Source: Agapetus fuscipes
Lineage: Eukaryota; Arthropoda; Insecta; Trichoptera; Glossosomatidae
Assembly (NCBI GenBank): GCA_951799405.1
Contig: OX637350.1
Coordinates: 3,767,852 to 3,831,851 of the forward strand
Length of the DNA: 64,000 bases
Direction: 5' to 3'
The notes beneath the pieces were generated by a model. That model was not told the DNA's origin and did not search any database. It saw nothing but the letters and a program-made list of their open reading frames with translations. Numbering within the stretch: the first letter of the stretch is position 1; every line of letters starts with the position of its first letter. Below, in pieces: positions 1 to 10,254 of the stretch. The position numbers and the translations under genes are program-made.

Positions 1-509
1 ACTCTAATGCAATCTTTCTCAAAAAGAGATTGATACATAAACAAACATAGCACACGTTTCTCTTCATCATTGTTTACCAACTTCAAATTTCGATACACAT
101 CAAGCGATTGGTACACCATCAATCGGTGGAATCTGCTAAAACACGGCCGTAAAGCGCAAGTATTTTATGTGTTTGGATATCGTTTCAACCACGCTAACAT
201 ACCCCTTACTTATCCCCAATTCCATTCGTAAGGTTCCACGAGAAATCAGTTACGACAGTTCGTCCACACGACTTTTCGGTTAACGACATTTCGGTCACAT
301 ACAATATAGGTCTAAAGACAGCTCACATCACAGAAAAATTGATCTCCAAAAAAACTTTATAATTACTGAAGTTTTAATTGATTGTTTTTATTTTTATTTT
401 TTAGTATTGATGAAGCTGTCTGTGGATCATATATTGTAAGTTTGCTCACACTCTCTTCATACCCAGTATGTGTGTGTCAGAAGGGCCCACATGAACGTTC
501 ATGTAAAGC
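1..509. other. Non-coding, no gene seen
   Basis: AT-rich DNA with no recognisable coding signal. The only structure seen is a short stretch near 245-300 that reads like minus-strand units of the ~15-bp foldback family found at 646-800 (motifs such as CGACATTTCGGTCAC). Confidence 0.4.
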
Positions 510-625
510 TATATATTTTCTCAAGTGGTGGAAGGAATTTTCGTGAAGTAAAAGTAACAGCACAACAAAACAAGAACCTGTAAGTCAAAGGCGTGCCAAT
601 GACTCTAAAAGTAAACGGTTCCGAC
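510..625 (+). repeat. Dispersed repeat K, copy 1
   Basis: About 110 bp shared with 57908-58018, including AACAAGAACCT and ATGACTCTAAAAG. Function is unknown. The two copies differ by scattered substitutions, so this is an old dispersed repeat. Confidence 0.5.
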
Positions 626-645
626 TGAAATACCGTATAATAAAA

Positions 646-805
646 AGTCTTGTGGAAAAACTGTCATGTGGCCGAAATGTCAGTGGACGAATTATCTGTG
701 GCCGAGATATTTGTGACTGAAATGTCACTGGTCGAAAATCGTGTGGCCGATTTTTGCATGGGCGAGCTGTCTTGTGCCGGTTTGTCTGTGACCAGGAGCG
801 TGCAT
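646..805 (+). repeat. Degenerate ~15-bp repeat, foldback family I
   Basis: About ten imperfect units of 14-17 bp follow the pattern CCGAnnTGTCnnTGTGG (for example CCGAAATGTCAGTGG, then ACGAATTATCTGTGG). Because the unit is close to 15 bp, a spurious open frame runs through it. Related blocks are at 13738-14015, 14262-14335, 14515-14725, 16612-16705 and 37860-37970. Confidence 0.6.
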
Positions 806-1169
806 CCCATACAGGCTCATGCGCCTAGTAAGCAGGTAAAATCTGAATATCAATATATGATTTTTAGATTTCAAATTCAAAATTTGAGGTCGATTGTAGC
901 CATCGATAGCACTTCAGTCAATTTCAAATGAATTGGAGGAATTAGTTATTCTGACATGTATTAGCCTGTACACTATGCACGCGCCTGTCTGTGACCGATT
1001 TGTCATGGAACCGGCAAGCATACACCAAACTTACCCTCTTTTCCTACAGTAGCACCCACTTCCCTCACAGATTCTCAAAATCTCGCAGGGCTTCATGTTG
1101 TTGGGAGCTTAATGTTGAGTTTAACGATCTACCATAAAAGTTGGGTCAACACTCCGAGTACAAACACAC

Positions 1170-1628
1170 AGTCACAAACGTAAAAACGCAACTAAACTAC
1201 ACATACAGTGTAACTTCTTGCCTGCGTTATCCCCGAAGGGTTCGCATGTGGCGATTTGGGACCTATTTATTTTTACGTGTAAGAGGGCCGGCCTCGCACC
1301 AACCACTTTCAGTTGAAGTGGGGATTTTCCATCGAACCCTTGCTCTCGGCATGGAATGCAAGAATTCTACCAACTGATCTATTGATCGGACTTTTACGAG
1401 CTCGGTCGTCACAACAAAGCGCCAATTATCAAGCAAGACCCAGATGCTGTAAGGCTGGATGGACCTTTTGTTGACCAGTCGTTGGTAAAGGTTTTATGAT
1501 TTTTTCTACCCAGCGAAGAGCAAATTTGAAAATATAAATGGTATTTTTTTGTGCTCGGCCGGGATTCAAATCCACAACCTTCCATTTACGAGTCTGAAGT
1601 GTAACCACTGGACTACGGACCGGTCCAA
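1170..1628 (-). mobile_element. Composite SINE-C/SINE-B, minus strand
   Basis: Read on the minus strand, a SINE-C unit (tRNA-like head at 1628-1555, body ending with the AAGCTCGTAAAA-type junction near 1390) runs directly into a SINE-B unit (GATAGATCAGTTGG-like box A, TCGAT box B remnant, end near 1187). The B half has lost its middle. The same C-to-B junction recurs at 12200, 21125, 41730 and 56620, so this is a mobilised composite and not a chance neighbour. An open frame at 1141-1377 is incidental. Confidence 0.75.
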
Positions 1629-1679
1629 TTAGGCACCCATTTATGCGCAGAAACCAAAACACTCACAAGAGGAGCTGTC

Positions 1680-2108
1680 ATAGTTTATATACTTTTTTTG
1701 TTTAACGCTACAATTGAGTTGAAATGTAAAATTTTATATTTGGAGTATGGAAATGGTATTACATGTGGATGCTCGGGAGTTTGTGGCTTATGTTATATCA
1801 TCGTTATAAACCACAACTGTTTTGAATGGTAATTATCGGTTTATTGAATTATTATGGTTTGTAATGATTGTCAGTATTCATAAAATTAATAAATGTACAG
1901 ATATGCTGACTTTAATGAAAATGAAATGTTGAAATATCGTTTAAATTAATAAATGGCGGTTGAACTGCAATGTTGGCGGCTAATTTTTTAAAATTTTAAA
2001 TGTAATTTTTAATTGTTACTTTTATATTATAGTTTATTTCATATTTTATCTGTTTGTATACGGTTTAATGTACATATATTATAATCTTTTTTCGTAGAAC
2101 CAATAGTT
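1680..2108. other. AT-rich spacer with RTE-1 scrap
   Basis: No gene. Around 1951-1985 a short stretch (AATGGCGGTTG, then GATGTTGGCGGC-like) matches the end of the RTE-1 reading frame. The rest is unassigned AT-rich DNA. Confidence 0.4.
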
Positions 2109-2111
2109 GAT

Positions 2112-2400
2112 CCGGTAGATAGCTCAATTGGTAGAGTGTTTGCATTGCATGCCGAGAGCTCGGGTTCGAATTCCACCGAAGGTGTTAGAGATTATTTCCC
2201 GTTGTTGTGTTTATTTCGAACCTAAAATAAAATACCGTCAAGCTCTACTCAGCCTTCACAGCACATGAGTACCAGCCCTCGGGAGCTGAAAAACCCCACT
2301 TCAATGGAAGTGGTTAGCGTAAGCTCGGCCCCCTAACCTGTAAAAGTAAATAGGTTCTACTCGCCACATGCGACACCTTTGTGCAAAACGCTGCAAAACA
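2112..2400 (+). mobile_element. SINE-B, full tRNA head
   Basis: tRNA-derived SINE. Box A reads TAGCTCAATTGG and box B GGTTCGAATTCC, with the spacing expected of a Pol III internal promoter. The family body follows (TTTCCCG, GTGTTTATTTC, ACTCAGCCTTCACA, GGGAGCTG, AAGTGGTT). It is diverged and lost its 3' end into an RTE-1 fragment. Confidence 0.8.
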
Positions 2401-2545
2401 CACACCTATTTAAAGACAGGACGGCAAAAATTGCAGGGTTTGTGTTATTGGAGATTTGTGGTTTCGTTTTGTAATTATTTATGCAGTATGTCTTAAAAAC
2501 TTACACGTGTGTGCTGGTGAACATGCATTTATATTAAAACTAGTT
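2401..2545 (+). mobile_element. RTE-1 3' UTR fragment
   Basis: Diverged piece of the RTE-1 3' UTR: GACAGGACGGCAAAAATTGC, TTACACGTGTGTGCTGGTGA and GCATTTATATTAAA correspond to the family landmarks. It directly abuts SINE-B. Confidence 0.5.
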
Positions 2546-3090
2546 GGATTCCATTAAAAAATTGTTCTAATCGATCAAAAATATTTCTTAAAAAACAAAA
2601 ATTTTAAAACTTTTGATGATGGGAGAACACATCAAAGTTTCCAAATAATGTTTGTAGTGAATATGATGTTCATCTGTTCAGTAGTTCTTGAGTTTTACTT
2701 TTATTAACTAACATTTTTTCTGTATGGCGAGGCTCTCCATTTCTATAATATTGTAGATTAATTGCACATATATCTTTGCAACTTAGGTTATAGATAATCA
2801 TTCAAATAAAAGTACAAGTACAATGAAAAAAAGTAATGCCAAGATTCATTGAAAAAAAAAATATTTCTATTTAAGCGCATAGATATCTAGAAATTCTTGA
2901 CTTATTGTATCGGAAAAAGTTGATGGAACACGAGCTGTTCTTTCGCTAAGCACGTAATAGAAAAAAAGCAATTTGTTAAAAGCAACTTTTCTATGAAATA
3001 TTAAAGAAAATATTGATTTTCCTTTCACATATGAGCCCTACAGAACCAAAGCCATCAAAGTAGGGTATTTTAGAAAAATGAGATTAAAAC
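2546..3090. other. AT-rich spacer, nothing recognised
   Basis: No open frame of interest, no repeat family recognised and no strong hairpin on either strand. Confidence 0.4.
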
Positions 3091-3094
3091 ATGG

Positions 3095-3524
3095 CAAACA
3101 CAGCTTGTATGAAGAAGGTTATGACTCTGGAGGAAATGAAAGAAGTATGCAAGGATAGAAAGAAATGGCGGTTGATCTGTGATGTTGGCGGCTAGGGTTT
3201 GTTAAAGTGAATTTGGTTTTATGATTTAGTTTTTTATGTCCATGTATATATTGTTATTTTTATTCTTTGATTTTAAAAAATGTAATTTGTCATGTATGTT
3301 CCTTGACTTATAGGTTGTTATGCGGCTGACCACCCATAATATAAAAATTGGTTCACTTTGCCAATGTCACCCCTGTTTCAGGGAAGGACGGCAAGAGTTG
3401 CAAGGCTTATGTTCATTTGAGATTGGGTTTTTATATTGTAGGTCCACATGCGGCATGTGTTAGCGCGAAATTATACATATCTGCTTGTGGGAATGCATTT
3501 AGTATAAATCTTAAATGATATATA
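3095..3524 (+). mobile_element. RTE-1 3' end, 5' half of a split copy
   Basis: Starts inside the last codons of the RTE reverse transcriptase (reads ...CMKKVMTLEEMKEVCKDR) and continues through the stop into the 3' UTR (CCTTGACTTATAGG, GCTGACCACCC, GTTTCAGGGAAGG, GGTCCACATGCGGCATGTG). It is cut at 3524 by the gypsy element and resumes at 8454 with the (TTAGA)n tail. Confidence 0.85.
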
Positions 3525-3807
3525 TGTAAAGGAACTACAACTACGTATTAAGCTCCTTAAATAGGTATTCTTGTTTATTTGTAGCGCTCGGTCGGCACTC
3601 AGGTATTTACCTACTTTCTGGTGAACAGCCATTAGCCATTTTGCCGGACGGTGCGCGTGCAAGTCGATAAGATTGTAAAAAGAATTAAACGACGTGATTG
3701 TAGTTTCCTATAAATAATAAGCAACTTCAACTGTCTTAAATTCTAAACAAATATATGTTTTCATAAAATTAAAGTTATTTAATTTATCTATAAATTACAA
3801 TCTTACA
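3525..3807 (+). repeat. 5' LTR of gypsy element
   Basis: Begins TGTAAAGGAAC and ends ATCTTACA. It contains TATAAATA at 3709-3716 and an ATTAAA polyadenylation-type signal near 3768. The segment ATTGTAGTTT (3697-3706) is the exact reverse complement of the ten bases that follow the LTR. Confidence 0.95.
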
Positions 3808-3817
3808 AAACTACAAT
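3808..3817 (+). promoter_or_regulatory. Putative self-primer binding site
   Basis: The bases just after the 5' LTR are AAACTACAAT. They do not begin with the TGG expected of a tRNA 3'-end primer site, but they are a perfect 10-nt complement of LTR positions 3697-3706. This is the arrangement used for self-priming by Tf1/sushi-type elements when the transcript starts at the complementary segment. That the transcript starts there is inference, and a TATA-like box lies downstream of it, which argues the other way. Confidence 0.45.
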
Positions 3818-3827
3818 TTCGATTAAA

Positions 3828-4904
3828 ATGAATAAACTACGGTTTAAATTTGTCGTATTGGGGTCCACGGATGGCAAAACTAATGTGATATGCATAACCT
3901 CAATTGAAACACCGATCGGAGGTGTTTTTGAAATCCCAGATGATTTAAAGCCAGTAAGTAAACATACTGCCATATACTCCTCAGATATATTTACAAAAAT
4001 AAAAAAATCACTAAAAAAAAGGCATGAAGTGCGCTCTATATGGATTCCTGTAAATGCAGAGTTGAGGAAAGTATATCTGGATGACGGAGACAACTTACAA
4101 TTTGGTGACCAATATTTAAATGAAATTACAGAAGAAACAAAGGCTTCACATACTAACAATGCTATCAAGACGACAGAGGAGAAAAATATAGAAAAAACTG
4201 CTGAGAGATTTTTCATGGACAAATTCTCAAATAAAACATGTAATGCGGATCAATGGATAACGAACTTTGAGAACGAGTGTCTAAGGTTTGAAATTAATGA
4301 TGATGAAGAAAAAATTCAGGTATTAAAATACCTATTAGAAAAAAATTGTCTTGATTGGTACAACAGTATGCTAATAAAAATGACGTTGAGCTCCAAATGG
4401 CAAGACTGGAGAGAAAATTTTACTGAAACTTATGGAGGAGAAGGTTGGTGTCGTGTCAAATATGCATTTAGATTTAAATTTCAAGTGGGATCAATGCTGG
4501 AATATGCCATAAAGAAAGAGCGGTTGTTATTGGAAATTAATAAAGATATTGATATCAAAACAATGATAAATATGATTGTTATGGGATTACCAGACAACGT
4601 AATGGATAAAATTGATAAAAATACTGTAAAAACAACCGCAAGCCTGTACAATGAAATAGGGAAATTGGAACAACTTGTTGAAAACAATAAGGATAATAAA
4701 AAAAGTACCATGTATTCTGACACCAGACCCAAACAAATTGAAGAAAAAAAACCATGCCGTATCTGTGTTAACGTGAAAAAAGGGAAACGTTACCACCCTG
4801 AGGAGAATTGTTGGTTTAAAGAAAAGAATTTAAAACCAAATTTAAGAACTGTTAATAATTCTAAATTAGAAATTGAATTGAACGATAATAATCAAAAAAA
4901 CTAG
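3828..4904 (+). CDS. gag: Gag polyprotein of gypsy element
   Basis: A 358-residue structural protein from an ATG 20 bp after the LTR. The first ~105 residues are an N-terminal extension with no family match that I can name. Residues ~130-285 look like a retrotransposon capsid (QWITNFENEC, LDWYNSM, MIVMGLPDNV). A cysteine-rich knuckle sits at C310, C313, H323 and C328, giving CX2CX9HX4C, so the C-to-H gap is 9 and not the classical 4. The frame ends ...AAA AAC TAG, and AAAAAAC at 4895-4901 is a canonical -1 slippery heptamer in the right phase. Capsid assembly and RNA binding in the cytoplasm are the expected roles. Confidence 0.9.
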   Translation: MNKLRFKFVVLGSTDGKTNVICITSIETPIGGVFEIPDDLKPVSKHTAIYSSDIFTKIKKSLKKRHEVRSIWIPVNAELRKVYLDDGDNLQFGDQYLNEITEETKASHTNNAIKTTEEKNIEKTAERFFMDKFSNKTCNADQWITNFENECLRFEINDDEEKIQVLKYLLEKNCLDWYNSMLIKMTLSSKWQDWRENFTETYGGEGWCRVKYAFRFKFQVGSMLEYAIKKERLLLEINKDIDIKTMINMIVMGLPDNVMDKIDKNTVKTTASLYNEIGKLEQLVENNKDNKKSTMYSDTRPKQIEEKKPCRICVNVKKGKRYHPEENCWFKEKNLKPNLRTVNNSKLEIELNDNNQKN

Positions 4905-7900
4905 AGGTACCACCATTAATAAAAGTTAATTTGCTATTAAATGATACTTTAAGAGTTTCTGGAATATATGATTCTGGGTCGAATGTTTCATTAATTAATG
5001 CAAATTTATTGAAAATACAGCCAAAGGAACTTACAAGTAATATGCAAATAGTAAACTTGAAGACTATTAATGGTGGGAAGAAAACAAAAGGTTTGATAAC
5101 ACTAAAAATAAAAATCTACAATATAGAAAAAAATATGGATGTATTTGTAGTAGATAATGAAAATTTTGATTACGATTTTCTAATTGGTTTGGATTGTATC
5201 AAAAATTTCAGATTAATCCAAAACGAAGAATTACAAATTATCCAATCTAACAAATCAGAAGAAGACAAGATGAGCATAAAAGAAGAATCACATATTCTAC
5301 ATTCTGAAGAACAAGAAACAAAACACATACACAAATGTGAAATAAATTTCAATGAACACATAAAAGAAGGGGATTTCAAAGTAAGTAAATTAAACATTGA
5401 ACAAAAATCAGAAATATACAAACTAATAGATACTTACAAATCAATATTTGCAAAAGATAAATATGACATTGGAACGGTCAGAGAATATGAAGCACGTATT
5501 GATCTACTTATGGACAAATATTGCTGTAAAAGGCCCTACAGATGTTCAATTGCAGACAAAAAGGAAATAGAAGAACAAGTGGCAAAGTTACTAGACAAAA
5601 AGCTTATAGAGGAATCTTATAGTCCATTTGCGGCACCAGTAACGTTAGCTTTCAAAAAAGAAGACAACAAAAAATCAAGATTATGCATAGATTTTAGAGA
5701 TTTAAACAAAATAGTGGTACCTCAAGCGCAACCATTCCCACTGATCGACGACTTAGTGATTAAGACAAGAAACTCATCATATTTTACAACGCTAGACATC
5801 AATTCAGCCTTTTGGTCAATCCCGCTGAAAATTGAAGACAGGAAAAAAACTGCATTTGTGACGCAGGACGGGCATTATCAATGGACGTGTTTACCTTTTG
5901 GGTTAAAAACATCACCAGCTATTTTTCAAAGGATACTAGGTAACATTTTAAGAAAATATAAGCTTACTGATTATGCAGTTAACTACATAGATGATATCCT
6001 AGTATTTTCCAAGACTTTTTCCGAGCACATTATCCATCTCACACAATTGTTAGAAGCTATAAAAAGTGAAGGCTTTAGATTAAAATTTACAAAGTGTACA
6101 TTTGCTGCAGACTCAGTGAAATATCTCGGTCACATAATACACAATAATACAGTACGACCAATAAGAGATAATCTTGTTTCTATAAAAGAATTCCCCACAC
6201 CGAAAACTCAGAAAAATGTTCGACAATTTTTGGGAAAAATTAATTTCTATCATGAATATATACCTAAAAGTGCGGTAATTTTAGAACCTCTTCATAATTT
6301 ACTTAGAAAAAATCAGAAATTTAATTGGTCTGCAGATTGTCAAAATTCTTTTGAACAAGTTAAGAACTTATTATGCTCTCAGCCAATATTAGAAATATTT
6401 GATCAGAATTTGCCAATAAATATTTACACCGATGCATCCTTAGAAGGTATTGGAGCAGTGCTAAAGCAAACACAACCAAATGGAAAAAACAAACCAGTGG
6501 CATACTTTTCAAAAAAATTGAATCTGCTACAAAAGAAAAAGAAAGCTGTTTATTTAGAATGCTTAGCTATTAAAGAAGCAATAAGATATTGGCAATACTG
6601 GTTAATAGGTAAATCATTTACAGTATATTCAGACCATAAACCATTGGAAAATTTAAATATTAAAGCTAGGACAGATGACGAGTTAGGAGATTTGACATAT
6701 TATTTATCACAGTATGATTTTAAAATAAAATATGCTCCAGGAAAAGAAAATTTAGAAGCAGACTGTTTAAGTAGGAACCCAGTACTGGATGCAGACAATG
6801 ATACTGATGAACAATTACAAATTGTAAACATGATCAATTTAAATGATATCGTTACAGATCAGAAAAACAATGAACATGTACAAAAAAATAAAACAAAACT
6901 ATTATTAAAACACAATGTTTACTATAAAAATCTTAGAAAATGTGAAAAAATTATTTTATCAGAGAATTTCAGTAAAAAACTTATTAAAAATGTACACGAA
7001 AACATGTGTCATTTAGGAGAAAAACAAATGCAAAACAAAATTAGTACAGTTTATACAGCAAAAAATTTAACAATAAATATTAGAAGACATTGTAAAAGCT
7101 GTGAGATATGTATAAAGAATAAAAAGAGAGGGCAAAACAAGTATGGTCTGATGTCACATTTAGGCCCTGCCACAAAACCTTTTGAAATAGTGTCAATAGA
7201 CACGATTGGAGGTTTTGGAGGCTCACGATCAACTAATAGATATTTACATCTTCTAGTAGACCATTTTACACGATACGCTTATATTGTTACCTCTAAAACA
7301 CAAAATGCTAATGATTTTATTAAACTAGTCAATAATGTAATAGATTCGAATACAATTGGAATGCTCCTTACCGACCAATATCCGGGTATAAACTCGAAAG
7401 GATTCAAAAATTTTTGTAATAAAAATTCAATAACAATGATTTTTACTGCAGTGAACGCCCCGTTTTCTAACGGTTTAAATGAAAGACTCAATCAAACATT
7501 AGTCAACAAAATCAGATGTAAAATCAATGAAAAAAGTCAAAGAACAGCATGGACAACCATAGCTCATCAATGTGTAGATAAATATAATATGACAGAACAT
7601 ACAGTTACGGGGTTTGCACCAAAATACCTCATGGATGGTACAGATGTTTCACTTTTGCCAAATGAACTTAAAATAAATAAAACAAAAGATGATTGGATTA
7701 GGGATAGAAAAATAGCATTAAACAATTCTATAAAGTCACATAATTACAATACACAGATTTTTAATAAAAATAGAACTCAATTTAATTTTGATGAAGGGGA
7801 TATGGTGTATGTAGAGAATGGGAACCAATTAAATAGAAATAAATTAGATGAGCTGAGAGTTGGTCCATTTCAAATAACTCAGAAGATTTCAAATTCAATT

Positions 7901-7973
7901 TATGAAATAAATACAGGACATAAAAAAATGGAGTCAAATCTCTTCCATATTACAAAACTCATACCAATTCTCA

Positions 7974-7978
<5 letters not shown>
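4892..7978 (+). CDS. pol: Pol polyprotein (PR-RT-RH-IN) of gypsy element
   Basis: Open from 4892 in the -1 frame relative to gag. No ATG precedes the protease active site; the first in-frame ATG is at 5042. Residues here count from the TTG at 4931. Aspartic protease: YDSGS, D14. Reverse transcriptase: YIDD at 352-355. RNase H: YTDAS with D501. Integrase: H689/H694...C724/C727 zinc finger, then D757, D815 and E851 (D,D35E), and a GPF motif at 978-980. The protein stops 36 residues after that motif, so there is no chromodomain, and no env follows. It makes and integrates the DNA copy. Expression as a Gag-Pol frameshift product is inferred from the slippery site. Confidence 0.95.
4895..4901 (+). 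promoter_or_regulatory. -1 ribosomal frameshift site, AAAAAAC
   Basis: X XXY YYZ heptamer in gag phase (A AAA AAC), followed at once by the gag TAG at 4902-4904. A -1 slip enters the pol frame three codons after its last upstream stop (4889-4891). A downstream pseudoknot was not identified by eye. Confidence 0.75.
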
Positions 7979-8019
<41 letters not shown>

Positions 8020-8033
8020 AACAACAACAACAA
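7977..8033 (+). repeat. A(42) run followed by (CAA)5
   Basis: Uninterrupted A-tract 7977-8018 overlapping the pol stop codon, then CAACAACAACAACAA to 8033. It may be a reverse-transcribed internal poly(A) or slippage product. The length may vary in assembly. Confidence 0.9.
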
Positions 8034-8154
8034 CTTATACTTTACTTATATACAATAACTAAACAATTTATACATATTTAAGTTATATTACTCTGTTATA
8101 TTACTCTGTTACTTATGTTTGCTTAAGAGAAAATTTTGAGGAAAATTTTCTTTT

Positions 8155-8166
8155 GAAGGAGGGAGA
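8155..8166 (+). promoter_or_regulatory. Polypurine tract
   Basis: GAAGGAGGGAGA lies immediately before the 3' LTR TG. It is the standard plus-strand primer for LTR elements. A GAAAATTTT-rich palindromic stretch sits just upstream (8128-8150). Confidence 0.85.
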
Positions 8167-8449
8167 TGTAAAGGAACTACAACTACGTATTAAGCTCCTT
8201 TAATAGGTATTCTTGTTTATTTGTAGCGCTCGGTCGGCACTCAGGTATTTACCTACTTTCTGGTGAACAGCCATTAGCCATTTTGCCGGACGGTGCGCGT
8301 GCAAGTCGATAAGATTGTAAAAAGAATTAAACGACGTGATTGTAGTTTCCTATAAATAATAAGCAACTTCAACTGTCTTAAATTCTAAACAAATATATGT
8401 TTTCATAAAATTAAAGTTATTTAATTTATCTATAAATTACAATCTTACA
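8167..8449 (+). repeat. 3' LTR of gypsy element
   Basis: Same 283-bp sequence as 3525-3807 except T8201 for A3559. ATTAAA at 8410-8415 is the likely polyadenylation signal. Confidence 0.95.
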
Positions 8450-8453
8450 TATA

Positions 8454-8487
8454 TCTTTGCAGCTTAGATTAGATTAGATTAGATTAG
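8454..8487 (+). mobile_element. RTE-1 tail, 3' half of split copy
   Basis: Continues the repeat interrupted at 3524: TCTTTGCAGC then four TTAGA units. Confidence 0.85.
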
Positions 8488-8880
8488 AAACACAAAAAAA
8501 AAATCATTTTCATTGTTTCTATCGACTTAGCTGATGTCCAAAAAATTGTAGATTGCTGACATTGATTCTATACGACTCATATGCTGGCAGAATAATCAAA
8601 CACACAGCTCGCTCATCAATTATAAAGCTTCCACTCTCTACTAGGGATGTTATGAATCCGTAACCATCTGATACTCGAAATCAAAAAAATATTCGTATCC
8701 GTAACCGGAACCGATATATTTGTTTTGGATAAATTATAATTTATTTCAAAGTTTTTTAAACATTTTTCTTTTCGGATTGTAGCAGTTTATTATCAGTCCA
8801 CGTAGACAGATTGCCTTCTGAATACTTTGGCTACGTTGCCAAGGAAACGTGATTTATGTAAGTTTTCCAATAAAAAATAA
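8488..8880. other. AT-rich spacer
   Basis: No gene or known repeat family recognised. Confidence 0.4.
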
Positions 8881-9010
8881 GGCCCGGTTTTTTCAACGTT
8901 AGCGTAACGAATTATCACTCAAATAAAAGGACGCTCTTATGTCAATCGTACGGCTGATTTTTTGATCAGCTTAAAGTCGCATATTATGCTAACGTTGAAA
9001 ATACCGGGCC
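8881..9010. mobile_element. MITE, PIF/Harbinger-like, TAA duplication
   Basis: 130 bp with ~23-bp terminal inverted repeats (GGCCCGGTTTTTTCAACGTT on the left, and the same on the right with one mismatch). It is flanked by TAA on both sides (8878-8880, 9011-9013). A GGCCCG end plus a 3-bp TWA duplication is typical of PIF/Harbinger MITEs. A second copy is at 17467-17853. Confidence 0.8.
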
Positions 9011-9164
9011 TAAGTCATACAATTAATCTTCTCACTTGTAGGCATTATACTTTCACAAACCCTTAAAAAATCTGATAGCCTTATCAGAACGAGTAGATAT
9101 CAGAAATAATTCCAAATTTGTACCACAAACTGAAATAAAATTATTTTCACATTCGTATCCGGAT

Positions 9165-9404
9165 CTATAATTTAAGATGTCAAAATATATTAATTCAAAT
9201 CCATATCAAAGGCATGCCCACAAACAGACACTGTGTAAGTTCGCGCTTTCAAATGCTGAATGTGTACTTACAAATTAAAATCAAAACCTCAAATGAAAAT
9301 AAGCCCTGCACCTTTTGCCGACCATCCCTGGAACAGGGGTGACATTGGCAATGTGAACCATTTTTTAATGTATAGGTGGTCAGCCCCCTACCAATAGTCA
9401 AGTG
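9165..9404 (-). mobile_element. RTE-1 3' UTR copy
   Basis: Landmarks in reverse: GCATGCCCACAAACAGACAC, TTCGCGCTT, CCTGGAACAGGGGTGAC, GGTGGTCAGCC. Confidence 0.75.
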
Positions 9405-9595
9405 TCCGGATCTATAATGTATAATCTAAGTTGCCAAGATAATATATTAACATTCAAACCCACATCATAAGCATGCTCACAAACAGACACTGTATAAGTT
9501 CTCGCTTTCAAATACTGAAAGTGTTCTTATAAATTAAAATCTAAATCTGAAATGAACATAAACCTTGGAACTTTTTCCGACCTTGCCTGATACAT
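9405..9595 (-). mobile_element. RTE-1 3' UTR copy
   Basis: Adjacent second, more diverged copy in the same orientation (TATAATCTAAGTTGC tail, GCATGCTCACAAACAGACAC). Confidence 0.7.
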
Positions 9596-10250
9596 ATCCG
9601 AAATTTCATATTCACAACGTCCCTACTCCGCGCACAACGAATTAAATAATTATATTATCGCTTCCAGCACTCGCCCCGAGTTTTGATACATAACGTTCTC
9701 ATTTTTGGCAGAAGAGAAAAGAGCTTTTTTTTTAATGTATCCAAGGAAAAACAAAGGGATTCTCTCTACAAGAGAAAACGTTTAACCCTCCACATTAATT
9801 TGAGGCCATTTTTCACCCCAGAGGACACTCTCAGGGTGTGGAGGCTCGCCTACTATTTCCATGCTTTCGTGATTAATTTCAGGATAAATTGTAATATCTT
9901 CCTTGAGAGCTTTTTTTGATCCTTCTGTTTCAGACTGTGAGCTTTTATAAAATGTATTATGTGCAAATATATTTCAGCGTATACACTTTTAAAAGAATAT
10001 GGTTTTATACTTTTTGTATTCAAACTAGACGTAATAAACTTTTTAACAATTACGTTTCATTTCAAAGAAAAATATTTTGTTTGCACCAATCAAATTTTTT
10101 ATTTTAAATATTTGTAAGGGTAGTAAAATAAAAAATAAAAATTTTTTGTTAGAAATAATAATTGATTTTTACAGAGTTAGTACACAAACAATTGAAAATA
10201 AAAATTTCAGATATTTTAAACAAACAACAATGAAATAATATGAGTAAGAT
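9596..10250. other. AT-rich spacer
   Basis: Two short open frames (9683-9919, 9916-10107) lack coding character and any recognisable motif. Nothing else seen. Confidence 0.4.
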
Positions 10251-10254
10251 CTAT

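Larger units (their letters stand above)
3525..8449 (+). mobile_element. Intact Ty3/gypsy LTR retrotransposon
   Basis: A 4925-bp element bounded by 283-bp TG...CA LTRs that differ at one position (A3559 versus T8201). It is flanked by TATA duplications (3521-3524, 8450-8453). The un-inserted version of the same host repeat at 12021-12045 has a single TATA, which confirms the duplication. Order: LTR, gag, protease, reverse transcriptase, RNase H, integrase, poly(A)/CAA tract, polypurine tract, LTR. There is no envelope and no chromodomain. Both frames are uninterrupted, so the insertion is recent and possibly still competent. The clade within Metaviridae was not assigned. Confidence 0.96.

Noticed and set aside
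3803..4222. 139-codon minus-strand frame
   Set aside because: Antisense shadow of gag.
7979..8166. Envelope gene or chromodomain after integrase
   Set aside because: Only a poly(A)/CAA tract, short AT-rich DNA and the polypurine tract lie between the pol stop and the LTR.
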